64,000 nucleotides of DNA, from NCBI GenBank assembly GCA_028288025.1, contig JAQBOM010000024.1:1-64000 (forward strand), given 5' to 3'. The number at the start of each line of letters is the position of its first letter. Positions within the stretch are counted from its first letter, which is position 1. Position numbers and translations under genes: made by a program. This stretch comes from Mucilaginibacter sp. (lineage in GTDB: Bacteria; Bacteroidota; Bacteroidia; Sphingobacteriales; Sphingobacteriaceae). Shown in pieces: positions 44,779 through 51,477 of the stretch. Below the pieces are notes generated by a model. It had not been told where the DNA came from. It saw nothing but the letters and a program-made list of their open reading frames with translations, and made no database searches.

Positions 44779-44887
44779 AGTATCAAGTATCGAGTATCAA
44801 GTAGCAAGTATAAAGTGGGTGCCTGATTAATTAATCATGTGCGACATGATTATCATCTTGCTACTTGATACTAATTACTTGATACTT
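44779..44887 (-). repeat. 7-nt repeat hairpin between riboswitch and metH
   Basis: On the plus strand six units AGTATCA, AGTATCG, AGTATCA, AGTAGCA, AGTATAA and AGTGGGT fill 44779-44820. The opposing arm (TTGCTAC, TTGATAC, TAATTAC, TTGATAC) lies at 44867-44887. Between the arms an 8-bp hairpin AATCATGT/ACATGATT (44833-44851) is nested. The metH mRNA leader would fold this as a long stem directly upstream of the start codon. Confidence 0.85.
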
Positions 44888-44928
44888 AAATCGGCTTATG
44901 TCGAAAAGTCGGTTGTAAAAGACTTTCG

Positions 44929-45035
44929 CTTATCTTTCCTGATCGCAATGGAGCGGGTCAAGTAGAATGTAGCACCTTGTAAGCACAGGTTGCCAAGACT
45001 TCGCAGGGTCTAATCCCTCCGTCTTTCTCTATAAG
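44929..45035 (-). promoter_or_regulatory. SAM-I (S-box) riboswitch upstream of metH
   Basis: Read on the minus strand, the element starts with CTTAT and ends with ATAAG (closing stem P1). It contains the conserved GACGGAGGGATTAGACCCT and, further on, TTGGCAACC and AAGGTGCTACATTC segments, in the right order for the S-box aptamer. It binds S-adenosylmethionine and normally switches methionine genes off when SAM is plentiful. It stands 155 bases before the metH ATG. No strong U-run terminator follows, so control may act through folding of the repeat hairpin or at translation; this is inference. Confidence 0.87.
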
Positions 45036-45147
45036 CGATGCAAAGATGCACAATAAACAATTAATTTGCAAGAGAAGCCTCACCCTGCCCTCTCCAACCG
45101 CGTGCGCGTTAGCGGTGACACAAGTAGAGGGTTCTGAAATCGGTTAT
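45036..45147. other. Spacer with degenerate repeat remnant
   Basis: Contains the words CTCACCCTGCCCTCTCC (near 45078) and, facing them, GTAGAGGGTT, which look like a decayed inverted repeat. It must also hold the metH promoter. No gene is supported here. Confidence 0.35.
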
Positions 45148-45179
45148 AAAAAAAGCTGCCCGATATTGCGGACAGCTTT
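45148..45179 (-). terminator. Terminator after the Bax-inhibitor gene
   Basis: On the minus strand AAAGCTGTCC pairs with GGGCAGCTTT (a near-perfect stem), followed by further T residues. It lies about 20 bases after the stop at 45200. Confidence 0.82.
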
Positions 45180-45199
45180 CATTTTTATAGTTCTTTTGA

Positions 45200-45931
45200 T
45201 TAGTTCCTTCTTCCGAACACGCGTAACAGCATCAGAAACAGGTTAATAAAGTCAAGATATAGCGTTAAGCCGCCCATCAATGCCATTTTTGAAGCAGATG
45301 CTTCGCCATATACTAGGCCTGCGCCGATATTTTTTAGTCTTTGCACATCATAAGCAGTTAAGCCCACAAACACGGCAACGCCAATATAGCTAATCAGGAT
45401 ATCCATGCCGGAGCTGTGTAAAAACATATTTACCAGGCTTGCTACAATTATTCCTATAAGGAACATGATGAGTATCGATCCGAATTTGGTAAGATCCTGC
45501 TTTGTAGTATAGCCGGCTATAGCCATAATACCAAATACTACCGATGTAGTTAAGAATACACCTAATACCGAACTTGCGGTAAAAGCCAGCAAAATGAAAC
45601 TGAAACTGATACCGGTAACAGCCGCATAAGCGATAAATAGCAACGCAAGTACCGGGTACGAAATGCGGTTAAGGCCAAAGCTTATCAGCAGCACAAAGGC
45701 CAGTGGAGAAAACATTACCAGGTAAGCAAACCCGGTTAGTTGCCTTGTGTTTTCGTCGACAAGCATTTGCAGTAGCGCCGGAGTGTGTCCGAAAACATAA
45801 GCGCATATTGCTGATACGCCCAATGCCGCAAACATCCATAAGAACACGCTGGCAATAAATTTACGCGATGCATCCGCATCGTCTAATTGTATTACATTTT
45901 TGTAAACGTAGTCGGGATTGTTATTTTCCAT
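45200..45931 (-). CDS. Bax inhibitor-1/YccA family membrane protein
   Basis: Encodes 243 residues with seven membrane segments, such as FIASVFLWMFAALGVSAICAYVF and LTAYDVQRLKNIGAGLVYG before the last one. The conserved tail LYLDFINLFLMLLRVFG and the Asp in GLTAYDVQ, used as a pH sensor in calcium-leak members, are present. Bacterial members act in the inner membrane as calcium or proton leaks, or bind FtsH. The exact role here is unknown. It has its own terminator. Confidence 0.93.
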   Translation of the reverse strand: MENNNPDYVYKNVIQLDDADASRKFIASVFLWMFAALGVSAICAYVFGHTPALLQMLVDENTRQLTGFAYLVMFSPLAFVLLISFGLNRISYPVLALLFIAYAAVTGISFSFILLAFTASSVLGVFLTTSVVFGIMAIAGYTTKQDLTKFGSILIMFLIGIIVASLVNMFLHSSGMDILISYIGVAVFVGLTAYDVQRLKNIGAGLVYGEASASKMALMGGLTLYLDFINLFLMLLRVFGRRN

Positions 45932-46011
45932 TTGATTTGATAAAATTTATTATTACAAATTTAATTATAGATATGGGATTTTAGATAGCCGAAGTGTAAA
46001 AATTTTGGCGG

Positions 46012-46140
46012 GAGTCTGGAAAGTCCGAAAAGTCAGTAAAGTCGGAAAGTATGTTATGGGAGGACTAATTACTTGTTCCAAAAAAAGATCCTTCTTTCGG
46101 GCTTTACTGACTTTCCAGACTTTTCGGACTTTCCAGACTC
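46012..46140. repeat. 9-nt tandem-repeat hairpin with 23-nt perfect arms
   Basis: Arms 46012-46034 and 46118-46140 are perfect complements (beginning GAGTCTGGAAAGTCC). Each is built of 9-nt units of the type AGTCnnnAA: AGTCTGGAA, AGTCCGAAA and AGTCAGTAA. The right arm supplies the TGA stop codon of the neighbouring gene (46139-46141). Confidence 0.88.
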
Positions 46141-46705
46141 AATTAAGCCTCCTTATCAGCTGTTCCTCCACTTTTTTGAATACCTGTAATGGTTTTAACG
46201 TGCGCCAGCCCAAATCATCGAGTGCACCGCCAAAGTTGATATAATAATCGATGTTGTTCCTTTTGAACTCATCAATTACATGATCGCGGAAATTGACGCC
46301 GGCTATCCAGCCGTCTTCCACATCCTGGAACCATTCTTCGTAGTAGCAATCGTCAGACGAGTGAAAATTGAGCACGTTTTCGCCGATCAGGATAAAATGG
46401 TTGATGCCGTTATCGATCATCAGTTCAAGTATCTCGCGCTTCATCAGCATAATATCGTTATTGATGGCGTCGTTCCATTCGCCTATAAACTCTATGATGG
46501 TGTAGCCGCGCTCGTAATCAGCAAATAGTACTTTCATATAAAGCGTATTTGACCCGAACGAATCCCATTGCGGGTGCAGCAGGTAGTTATATACCTGCTT
46601 ATCAAATTCAAATTCGCTATACTGCGTTGCATAAAATGGCGAATACTCATCCTCGGATGCTATATAATCGTCGCGCCATTTGTAATATGGTTCTATCTCG
46701 TGCAT
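46139..46705 (-). CDS. Conserved protein of unknown function
   Basis: Encodes 188 residues from the ATG at 46705 (MHEIEPYYKWRDDY). An upstream ATG at 46738, overlapping the murQ stop as TGATG, would add eleven residues (MCTSAHVKLKR) encoded by repeat-like TGTGCACATCTGCACATG and is less likely. The protein is acidic and aromatic, with no signal peptide or membrane segment. A Rossmann-like alternation is suggested by IIEFIGEWNDAIN and NHFILIGENVLNFH, but no family was recognised. The close spacing to murQ suggests co-transcription. Its stop codon is formed by the adjoining repeat element. Confidence 0.75.
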   Translation of the reverse strand: MHEIEPYYKWRDDYIASEDEYSPFYATQYSEFEFDKQVYNYLLHPQWDSFGSNTLYMKVLFADYERGYTIIEFIGEWNDAINNDIMLMKREILELMIDNGINHFILIGENVLNFHSSDDCYYEEWFQDVEDGWIAGVNFRDHVIDEFKRNNIDYYINFGGALDDLGWRTLKPLQVFKKVEEQLIRRLN

Positions 46706-46737
46706 TCTTTTCAATTTCACATGTGCAGATGTGCACA

Positions 46738-47550
46738 TCAATTCATCTCTTTATAACTATCTACCGCCTTGCGCACGCTGCCATGCTCCTTTAACAAGCC
46801 GGCGGCAGTATTTTCGTCAAGACCTGTTTGGTTCATCACCATACGTGTTCCGCGATTAACCAGCTTGTTATTGGTTAATTGCATGTCAACCATTTTATTT
46901 CCCTTTACCCGGCCAATTTGTATCATTACACAGGTGCTCAGCATATTGAGCACCAGCTTTTGTGCTGTACCTGCTTTCATCCGGGTTGAGCCGGTTAAAA
47001 ACTCCGGTCCGGTAACTACTTCAACCGGATATTTAGCTTCCGCCGCAACAGGGCTGCCACTATTACAAACAATACAACCGGTTGTTATATTATGCCGGTT
47101 GGCTGTTTTTAAACCGCCTATTACATAAGGCGTTGTGCCCGAGGCTGCTATTCCCACCAAAATATCCTTATCATTAATTCGATATTCAGCCAGGTCCTTC
47201 CAGGCCTGTTCTGCGTCGTCCTCGGCAAATTCAACGGCCCGGCGTATAGCGCCGTCGCCGCCGGCGATCAGGCCGACCACCATATCAAACGGGACACCAA
47301 AAGTAGGCGGACACTCAGATGCGTCGACAACGCCTAAACGGCCGCTTGTGCCTGCGCCGATATAAAAAAGCCTGCCACCCGCTTTCATCTTCGCGGCAGT
47401 TGCTATTGCAAGCGCTTCTATCTGCGGTAACGCTTTAGCTACGGCCTCCGGCACGGTATGGTCCAGCTTGTTGATATGGGTCAGCAGCTCAACAACCGTC
47501 ATTTGTTCCAGGTTATCGTAATAAGAGTCTTTTTCAGTCGTAATGTCCAT
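46738..47550 (-). CDS. murQ: N-acetylmuramic acid 6-phosphate etherase
   Basis: Encodes 270 residues from the ATG at 47550. The frame extends 40 codons upstream, but that tyrosine/asparagine-rich stretch is not family-like, and MDITTEKDSYYDNLEQM is a typical beginning. The enzyme splits the lactyl ether of MurNAc-6-phosphate, giving GlcNAc-6-phosphate in cell-wall recycling. The SIS domain shows FYIGAGTSGRLGVVDASECPPTF with the catalytic Glu, then IAASGTTPYVIGGL and GSTRMKAGTAQKLVLN. No anmK or transporter is next to it. Confidence 0.94.
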   Translation of the reverse strand: MDITTEKDSYYDNLEQMTVVELLTHINKLDHTVPEAVAKALPQIEALAIATAAKMKAGGRLFYIGAGTSGRLGVVDASECPPTFGVPFDMVVGLIAGGDGAIRRAVEFAEDDAEQAWKDLAEYRINDKDILVGIAASGTTPYVIGGLKTANRHNITTGCIVCNSGSPVAAEAKYPVEVVTGPEFLTGSTRMKAGTAQKLVLNMLSTCVMIQIGRVKGNKMVDMQLTNNKLVNRGTRMVMNQTGLDENTAAGLLKEHGSVRKAVDSYKEMN

Positions 47551-47692
47551 TCGGTTATCCAATATATTGTACAAAATTCGATAAAAATGTTGATTATAAG
47601 TATAAGCCTCCCGATAAACGTGGTAATAATAATTAAACAAGCTGGCACGCCTATTGTAGTTATACGACATAATATTAACTAATAATAAATTT

Positions 47693-48022
47693 ATGAGAAA
47701 GCTTATTTTTATATCTGCCGTTACTTTAATGGCATTTACATCAGCAATTGCCCAGGACAGGCAGCAAACAGATCAAAGAGCCCGGAACCAACAAGTTCGT
47801 GACCAAAGAACCCGTGATCAGAATGTCCGCGGCCAAAACAATGGCGACCGCAGCACGCGGGGAAGCTATAGCGATCAAAATACGCGTGGCCGGAGCGTAC
47901 AGGGAACTTACCGCGATCACAACAACCGGTATAGTTACCAAAGTAATCAACGCGGCAGCCATTACCAATCGCAAAAGAGCAGGTACCACAAAAGAAGAAC
48001 AAGCGACTATCATCCTGAATAA
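47693..48022 (+). CDS. Small secreted Gln/Arg/Asp-rich repeat protein
   Basis: Encodes 109 residues. A clear signal peptide (MRKLIFISAVTLMAFTSAIA) is followed by a low-complexity, strongly hydrophilic chain built on degenerate units such as QVRDQRTRDQ, NVRGQNNGD and NTRGRSVQG, ending in a basic tail. It has no cysteine and no predicted fold, so it is probably disordered in the periplasm or outside. The function is unknown. The repeat structure leaves long open frames on the other strand, which are shadows. A strong terminator follows 7 bases after the stop. Confidence 0.78.
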   Translation: MRKLIFISAVTLMAFTSAIAQDRQQTDQRARNQQVRDQRTRDQNVRGQNNGDRSTRGSYSDQNTRGRSVQGTYRDHNNRYSYQSNQRGSHYQSQKSRYHKRRTSDYHPE

Positions 48023-48028
48023 CCAGGG

Positions 48029-48057
48029 AAAAGCCTAAGCAATTAGGCTTTTTTTTT
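48029..48057 (+). terminator. Rho-independent terminator
   Basis: The stem AAAGCCTAA with TTAGGCTTT, loop GCAA-like, is followed by a run of eight or more T residues. It terminates the small secreted protein gene. Confidence 0.9.
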
Positions 48058-48121
48058 AACCGTTTTTATTTTAAATCATCCAAATCTTCCCGGATAGCTA
48101 ATTGTTGCTATTTTTGAATTC

Positions 48122-48394
48122 ATGTTATCGATGACCAACCATACGCTCGAGAAACTGGAGCTGCTGCTGCGAACCGCGGGCTACCGGGTGAGATATGAAA
48201 AAGGGAATTTTAAAACCGGCGCATGTTTGTTGCTAAACAGCAAGGTCATTGTGGTTAACAAGTTTTCGGGGCTTGAGAGTAAAATACTGGCAATTAGTGA
48301 ACTGGCATGCGAGCTCGAAATTGATTATAACGTGCTTGATGAAAAGCAGGTGGTTTTTTTACAACAGCTTAAACAAACTAAACTGGAACTGTGA
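48122..48394 (+). CDS. Small conserved protein of unknown function
   Basis: Encodes 90 residues; an internal ATG at codon 4 is an alternative start. It has two helices around a beta hairpin: LEKLELLLRTAGYRVRYEKG, then the strands ACLLLNSKVIVVNK, and a C-terminal helix. There is no signal peptide or membrane segment. Its stop overlaps the GTG start of the metallo-hydrolase gene, so the two are translationally coupled and may act together. No family was recognised. Confidence 0.75.
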   Translation: MLSMTNHTLEKLELLLRTAGYRVRYEKGNFKTGACLLLNSKVIVVNKFSGLESKILAISELACELEIDYNVLDEKQVVFLQQLKQTKLEL

Positions 48395-49152
48395 CCATAA
48401 CGTTTTTAGGAACCGGAACTTCGCAGGGTGTACCTGTTATTGCCTGCAACTGCGAGGTTTGCACATCGGCTGACCCGCGCGATAACCGTTTACGGACATC
48501 AATATTAATTGAAAGCGAGGAGCAGGTTATCGTTATTGATTCAGGACCGGATTTCAGGTATCAAATGCTGCGGGCTCACGTGCAAAGGCTGGATGCTATT
48601 GTATTTACCCATGAGCATAAAGACCATATTGCCGGCCTGGATGACATCAGGGCGTTTAACTATAAACAGCAGGCGCCTGTCGAAGTGTATGCCGACCAAC
48701 GCGTCCAGGAGGCGCTGAAGCGGGAGTTCCATTATATTTTTGGCGACTATAAATACCCAGGCATACCGCAGTTAAACCTGCATACGATCGGGCTTGAGCC
48801 CTTCACCATCGGCAAAATAAAATTTATTCCAATTGAGGTGATGCATTATAAATTGCCTGTCCTTGGTTTCCGCATTAACGACTTTACTTATATCACTGAT
48901 GCCAAAAGCGTATCAGACGATGAAAGGAGGAAAATAAAAGGGTCGAAAATACTTGTTATCAACGCGCTTCAAAAGCAGTATCATATTTCGCATTTTACGT
49001 TAGAGGAGGCTATCGCTTTCGCAGAGGAAATGGGCGCCGAGAAAACGTATTTCACGCATATCAGTCACCGCTTAGGGACGCACCAGTCTGTTTCGGCCAT
49101 GCTGCCGCCAAACATCGGGCTGGCCTATGACGGCTTGAAGCTTGTTGTCTGA
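48391..49152 (+). CDS. Metallo-beta-lactamase-fold hydrolase (PhnP-like)
   Basis: Encodes 253 residues from a GTG start inside the previous stop codon (GTGA). The metal-binding motif HxHxDH is in FTHEHKDHIAGLDD; further ligands are expected at VMHYKLPVLGF and in THISHRLG. The N-terminus FLGTGTSQGVPVIACNCEVC carries the Cys pair seen in PhnP-type cyclic phosphodiesterases. The substrate is unknown; Bacteroidota usually lack the phn operon, and none is seen here. It is convergent with the 49160 gene. Confidence 0.9.
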   Translation: MTITFLGTGTSQGVPVIACNCEVCTSADPRDNRLRTSILIESEEQVIVIDSGPDFRYQMLRAHVQRLDAIVFTHEHKDHIAGLDDIRAFNYKQQAPVEVYADQRVQEALKREFHYIFGDYKYPGIPQLNLHTIGLEPFTIGKIKFIPIEVMHYKLPVLGFRINDFTYITDAKSVSDDERRKIKGSKILVINALQKQYHISHFTLEEAIAFAEEMGAEKTYFTHISHRLGTHQSVSAMLPPNIGLAYDGLKLVV

Positions 49153-49159
49153 ACCGGAA

Positions 49160-49648
49160 TTACAGCTTTACAAAACTCACCCGATCGATCGAGCCGCGGT
49201 AGCTGCCCAGGTGCCCTTTGTGTGCCACGTCAATTTTGCCTCTGATGGTTACTGTTTTATTGCTAATTTGTGTGAATTTACCATCATTGAATTCAAATAA
49301 CCCGATATGGGTACCGGTAAGATAAAGGGGGCAATCCTGGCTGAAATTCACCCAGATGGCATGGCTGTTTGAATGACTGACAAACAGGCTATCATTGAAC
49401 AGGGCCGATTCGTCTTTTGATTCTTTATAAGTACCGGTTACCTCAACGAATTGCTGGTCATAAATCTCTATACTATCAATTAATTGAGTGAAGCCAACGC
49501 GTTTAAATGAAAGGCCGTCGTTGCAATCGCTTTTATATATCTTTTTTTGGCTTGTGCAGGACTGCAATATTACGGCGGTAATAAACACCGCGAAAATGAA
49601 TGACGTGTTATAGAAAGTCACGAAGCGTTTAAGGTGCGTAAATTTCAT
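49160..49648 (-). CDS. Putative lipoprotein of unknown function
   Basis: Encodes 162 residues. The N-terminus has a membrane-spanning signal with a lipobox-like AVILQSCTSQ (Cys near residue 31). The mature part is rich in beta strands (QFVEVTGTYKES, HAIWVNFSQD, TVTIRGKIDVAHKGHLGSY), a pattern that could be an OB-fold barrel. No family was recognised. The stop codons of this gene and the convergent metallo-hydrolase are only 7 bases apart. Confidence 0.72.
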   Translation of the reverse strand: MKFTHLKRFVTFYNTSFIFAVFITAVILQSCTSQKKIYKSDCNDGLSFKRVGFTQLIDSIEIYDQQFVEVTGTYKESKDESALFNDSLFVSHSNSHAIWVNFSQDCPLYLTGTHIGLFEFNDGKFTQISNKTVTIRGKIDVAHKGHLGSYRGSIDRVSFVKL

Positions 49649-49795
49649 CAGAACAAATATAATCTAATATAACTCCTTCAAGGCCCTTACATTGCATTCC
49701 CACAAAAAAATATGCGTTGGACAATTTACAATACAAGGTTTAATTTAATAGTTTTGATTGCACCGATTAACTTTACATTAAAATAAAAACCAATT

Positions 49796-51364
49796 ATGTA
49801 CAAAAAATTAGCCATCGCGGCTTTGCTGTTTTTAACCTTCGCGGCAAATGCGCAAAAAGTAATTTTGTTATATCCCGGCGCTGCGCCCGGTTCAGAGAAA
49901 TGGACCTATAGTGAAAAGCAGGTCAAAACGGGCGACTTTGAAATAGTTTACAATGTTTCGCAGCCCACGCTAACCGTTTATACGCCCGATCCTGCTATCA
50001 ACACAGGTACTGCCGTAATCGTTTGCCCGGGCGGCGGGTTTCATATTTTGGTAACAAGTACAGAAGGCAGCGATGTTGTTAACTGGCTTACCAAAAAAGG
50101 CATTACGGTGTTCCTGTTAAAATACAGGCTGGGCGAAAGCTTCACCGACAATCCCGGACAAGAGCTTACCGAGAATTTGAAAAAAGGCAATTTCGAGAAA
50201 AAAATAAAGCCTATTATCCCACTTTCGGTTACCGATGGAAAGGAAGCCATTAAATACGTAAGGGCACATGCTGCAGAATACGGCATCTCCCCTTCGCGCA
50301 TTGGAATTATTGGATTTTCGGCGGGCGGCACAGTCGCTGCTTCATCTGCTTATAACTATACCGCAGAAAACCGCCCTGACTTTGTGGCCCCTATCTATGC
50401 GTATATGCCGCCGGCCCTGCAGGGCACCATTGCAAATGACGCGCCGCCGATGTTTTTGACTGCGGCTTCAGACGATGAGCTTGGCCTTGCACCGCATAGC
50501 GTTGACCTATATTCAAAATGGCTGGCATCAAAACACCCGGCGGAATTACACATGTACCAAAAAGGCGGCCACGGATTTGGCATGCGGCCGCAGCATATCC
50601 CGACTGACACCTGGATAGACCGTTTTGGCGACTGGCTGGGATTAAATGGATTTTTAACGCCCGTTGACCCGAAAGTTGCGGCAAATATAGAACAACGGGA
50701 AAAAAACAGGAAGATCCAGGCTGAACGGCCCAGCAAAGACTGGGCTTTTATTAAACGATACGAAGCCGAAAATGCGGCTGTTCCGCCGCCCTTGCCCGGC
50801 GAAAAACGGGTGGTATTTATGGGCAATTCGATTACCGAAGGCTGGAAAGCCTGGGGCGATGCGGCATTTTTTAGCGGCCGGCCTTACTACGATCGGGGCA
50901 TTAGTGGCCAAACCACAGGCCAAATGCTGGTGCGTTTCCGCGAGGATGTCATAAATTTAAAACCGGCCGTCGTAGTGATAATGGCCGGTATTAACGATAT
51001 CGCCGAAAACAATGGCCCGTCGAAGCTGGAAGATGTATTTGGCAATATTGCGTCAATGGCCGAGCTAGCCCGTTTAAACCATATTAAAGTGGTGCTTTCC
51101 TCAGTAATGCCGGCATACAATTTCCCATGGCGGCTGAGCATCGACCCAAAACCGAGCATTACGGCACTCAACGCGATGCTAAAGGACTATTGCGAGAAAA
51201 ATAAGATCATTTACCTCGATTATTTTACCGCTATGGCCGATGAAAGACGGGGCCTGCCAGCCAACCTGTCGAAGGATGGTGTGCACCCCAATTTAGCCGG
51301 TTATAAAATAATGGAGCCGCTTGCTGAAAAGGCTATAGATGAGGCGTTGAGGAAAGAGAAGTGA
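49796..51364 (+). CDS. Two-domain esterase: alpha/beta hydrolase plus SGNH hydrolase
   Basis: Encodes 522 residues with a signal peptide (MYKKLAIAALLFLTFAANAQ). Residues about 25-290 form an alpha/beta hydrolase with the oxyanion region VIVCPGGGFH, the nucleophile elbow GFSAGG and the His in YQKGGHGFGM. Residues about 325-520 form an SGNH/GDSL-type hydrolase with block I FMGNSITEGW, block III AGINDIAEN and block V DGVHPNLAGY. Both halves have intact catalytic residues, so the protein may remove two kinds of acyl groups, for example acetyls from a polysaccharide. The substrate is inference. A terminator follows. Confidence 0.9.
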   Translation: MYKKLAIAALLFLTFAANAQKVILLYPGAAPGSEKWTYSEKQVKTGDFEIVYNVSQPTLTVYTPDPAINTGTAVIVCPGGGFHILVTSTEGSDVVNWLTKKGITVFLLKYRLGESFTDNPGQELTENLKKGNFEKKIKPIIPLSVTDGKEAIKYVRAHAAEYGISPSRIGIIGFSAGGTVAASSAYNYTAENRPDFVAPIYAYMPPALQGTIANDAPPMFLTAASDDELGLAPHSVDLYSKWLASKHPAELHMYQKGGHGFGMRPQHIPTDTWIDRFGDWLGLNGFLTPVDPKVAANIEQREKNRKIQAERPSKDWAFIKRYEAENAAVPPPLPGEKRVVFMGNSITEGWKAWGDAAFFSGRPYYDRGISGQTTGQMLVRFREDVINLKPAVVVIMAGINDIAENNGPSKLEDVFGNIASMAELARLNHIKVVLSSVMPAYNFPWRLSIDPKPSITALNAMLKDYCEKNKIIYLDYFTAMADERRGLPANLSKDGVHPNLAGYKIMEPLAEKAIDEALRKEK

Positions 51365-51388
51365 TTAGAAGTTGAAATCAGAGGCTGG

Positions 51389-51430
51389 AGATTAGAGATT
51401 AGAGATTAGAGATTAGAGATTAAAGATTAG
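51389..51430. repeat. Six 7-nt tandem repeats
   Basis: Four AGATTAG units, then AGATTAA and AGATTAG, directly before the terminator of the esterase gene. The same unit occurs at 58730-58743. Confidence 0.85.
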
Positions 51431-51434
51431 AGAA

Positions 51435-51463
51435 AAGCCTCTTGGTGTTGAACTAAGAGGCTT
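51435..51463. terminator. Two-way terminator between convergent genes
   Basis: AAGCCTCTT (51435-51443) pairs perfectly with AAGAGGCTT (51455-51463). Pyrimidine-rich DNA follows on the plus strand, and A residues precede it, so it can serve both the esterase gene and the convergent CocE gene. Confidence 0.7.
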
Positions 51464-51477
51464 TCTCTTTCTCTGGA

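Noticed and set aside
44775..44807. N-terminal extension of MetH by eleven codons
   Set aside because: It would translate the 7-nt repeat; the [18 protein letters not shown] start fits the family.
44779..44887. Repeat hairpin considered as a classical rho-independent terminator of the riboswitch
   Set aside because: The arms are degenerate, the stem is AT-rich and no U run follows.
47551..47670. N-terminal extension of MurQ by forty codons
   Set aside because: The Tyr/Asn-rich stretch is not found in the family pattern, and a good ATG exists at 47550.
47736..48013. Minus-strand frames opposite the DQR-rich protein
   Set aside because: They arise from the biased codons of the repeat; they lack signals, and the plus-strand frame has a proper signal peptide and terminator.
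49749..49756. TAGTTTTG as promoter of the double esterase
   Set aside because: It matches the -7 consensus, but no -33 element stands about 19 bases upstream, so chance is likely in AT-rich DNA.
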